A stretch of 64,000 nucleotides of DNA, from contig NZ_PCQA01000007.1 of NCBI RefSeq assembly GCF_002979915.1, positions 186,001 through 250,000 on the forward strand, in the 5' to 3' direction. The notes under the pieces were generated by a model. The model did no database searches. It saw nothing but the letters and a program-made list of their open reading frames with translations, and was not told where the DNA came from. Positions 62,842-64,000 of the stretch are shown here, one piece after another (within the stretch, counting starts at the first letter, position 1; the number at the start of each line of letters is the position of its first letter). Source of the stretch: Arthrobacter sp. MYb213. GTDB lineage: Bacteria > Actinomycetota > Actinomycetes > Actinomycetales > Micrococcaceae. The position numbers and the translations under genes were made by a program.

Positions 62842-63285
62842 ATGGCAGTCTATTTCGAATGCGTTACCCAAACTCAGATGAGTCGAACCGAACTATTTGA
62901 CCGTTCACGGAGCATCGACGCGCACCTAGGTTCAATGTCTCAGACCAAAGAACGAGCTGTCGCTGGAGTGCTAAGTGGCCTAATCTCCCTCGGTGAGCAG
63001 GTCACTTGGAAGGCCCGACATTTTGGAATACCGTTTCGGCTCACCACGAAAATTACGGCCATGGATCCTGCTCGCATGTTCATTGATGAACAGTTACGTG
63101 GACCGTTTAAGTCATTCCATCATGTCCATGAATTCTTTGACGCGGACGGCATGACAATGATGATTGATCGGGTCAGTTTCGCGGCACCTTTCGGCCCCCT
63201 CGGATGGGTGGCCGAAAGGTTAGTTCTAGGCTGGTATATGCCTCAGTTGATCAGGCAGCGAAACAAATTTCTTTTGGAAAATTAA
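62842..63285 (+). CDS. SRPBCC (START-like) family protein
   Basis: 147 residues with the SRPBCC pattern: ECVTQTQMSRTELFDRSRSIDAHLGSM at the start, then GEQVTWKARHFGIPFRLTTKITAMDPARMFIDEQLRGPFKSFHHVHEF in the central beta-sheet. Such proteins bind hydrophobic ligands or act as cyclases. A nagB neighbour 50 bp upstream on the same strand may share the transcript. Its stop overlaps that of the converging lipoprotein gene by 4 bp. Confidence 0.82.
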   Translation: MAVYFECVTQTQMSRTELFDRSRSIDAHLGSMSQTKERAVAGVLSGLISLGEQVTWKARHFGIPFRLTTKITAMDPARMFIDEQLRGPFKSFHHVHEFFDADGMTMMIDRVSFAAPFGPLGWVAERLVLGWYMPQLIRQRNKFLLEN

Positions 63286-63770
63286 GGCTCAAACAACAGA
63301 GTATCTAGATGGTCCAAGATGTTCGGTGCTGGCTCATTATTGTCGGCAGTAACTGCGAATGAGTGGGAGTATGCGGCACAGGAGTCTACGTCCCCACACT
63401 CATCATATGGACTACCTGAAACTAGCATCGTAGCCGCCCCATGGGGGAAATCCGTAGGGATCGGGACTTCGTCGCTGAATGACCCATCTGTATTCACACG
63501 AATTTCTCGTCCCTTCAGAGGATCCTTTTCGGAGTACTCCGAAATTAGCCGAAGCGTATAGCCCTTCCCCTCTGCATAACCCAGATCGCATTTGGCAGCG
63601 GGCGCGGAGACGGTAATCGTCCCTCCTGGCTGGGCCGTCGTATCTGAAAGAGACATGGCTTCAGGGAAACACTGTTCTTGGGCCTTGGAACAACCAGTAG
63701 CTAAAAGTAACGGCACCATCAGCGTGATAGCACCCGCTAAACCATAAATTCTCTTCGGACTGCTCTTCAA
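63282..63770 (-). CDS. Putative lipoprotein
   Basis: About 162 residues from the TTG at 63770, which has GGAAAGG 7 bp upstream; the frame is open further to 63842. A signal peptide ends in a lipobox (MVPLLLATGCSKAQ). The mature part begins QCFPEAMSLSDTTAQPGGTITVSAPAAKCDLG, an Ig-like beta pattern, with two more cysteines in YDECGDVDSCAAYSH that could form a disulfide. Anchored outside the membrane. Function unknown. Confidence 0.75.
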   Translation of the reverse strand: MKSSPKRIYGLAGAITLMVPLLLATGCSKAQEQCFPEAMSLSDTTAQPGGTITVSAPAAKCDLGYAEGKGYTLRLISEYSEKDPLKGREIRVNTDGSFSDEVPIPTDFPHGAATMLVSGSPYDECGDVDSCAAYSHSFAVTADNNEPAPNILDHLDTLLFEP

Positions 63771-64000
63771 GGTTTTACCTTTCCAGTGCACGCTACTGCT
63801 GCTAAATTTCCAAGACGCAGAACCTCGTAGCGGTCGCCACAATATGATCTTTGCATTCGAGGATCACGCCTGCGACCTGACAATTCTTTTATTCAATCCT
63901 ACGCATAAAAAGAATTGATAGCTAGGATTCAGCCCCGACAGGAACTAATTTTTTACCTCGTGTGTCCCAATTGCGTGGTTTCTCAGACGATACTTATAGG

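Overview
The window looks like chromosome of a moderately low-GC member of the Micrococcaceae (Actinobacteria), most like Glutamicibacter or Arthrobacter; the genus is an inference. Supporting signs are the dusB-dgt-dnaG-tRNA-Asn arrangement, a SAM-IV-type riboswitch ahead of metY-metX, a mycothiol-dependent maleylpyruvate isomerase-fold protein, a maltokinase N-cap protein, BioQ-like operators before bioB, GTG/TTG starts and probable leaderless mRNAs. No phage, CRISPR array, insertion sequence or replication origin was seen.

Layout. 0-6.7 kb: an iron-regulated, desferrioxamine-type NIS siderophore operon (desA-like decarboxylase, desB-like monooxygenase and a fused acyltransferase-synthetase) with a divergent MFS gene, probably an exporter, cut by the window edge. 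6.8-10.3 kb: bioB with two operators, a luciferase-like flavin oxidoreductase, a RibH2-type lumazine synthase and a small unknown gene. 10.5-15.6 kb: an MFS pump with a beta-sandwich tail, co-transcribed with its TetR regulator, then membrane and thioredoxin-like genes. 15.6-20.2 kb: tRNA-Asn and the dnaG, dgt, dusB group. 20.3-28.6 kb: two membrane genes, a DMT transporter, a double-GNAT protein, glycyl-tRNA synthetase, an S4 protein, an esterase, a SHOCT protein and an SGNH hydrolase. 28.7-31.4 kb: metX-metY under a riboswitch. 31.5-38.7 kb: VOC protein, GNAT, CPBP protease, tpx, methyltransferase, hutI and kbl-tdh with a divergent LysR gene.

39.7-47.1 kb is the accessory part. It is gene-poor and holds lone acetyltransferases, a hydrolase behind a perfect palindrome, an HTH-DUF3887 gene, two small genes (a two-helix membrane peptide and a 49-residue zinc-ribbon-like protein) and several decaying genes, including a frameshifted RelE-like toxin next to an intact antitoxin. 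47.1-54.2 kb holds an aldo/keto reductase, an MFS pump with divergent marR, a HAD phosphatase, DinB-fold proteins, a phosphotransferase, an amber-interrupted ORF and an intact YefM-YoeB pair. 54.2-64 kb returns to core genes: gatCAB, a maltokinase-cap protein, a class B penicillin-binding lipoprotein, GNATs, nagB, an SRPBCC protein and a lipoprotein.

I found no large new defence or biosynthetic system. The most interesting items are the condensed siderophore operon, the Cys-rich BioB tail, the isolated RibH2, the transporter with an extracytoplasmic-type tail, the broken toxin beside its antitoxin, and the tiny zinc-ribbon gene.
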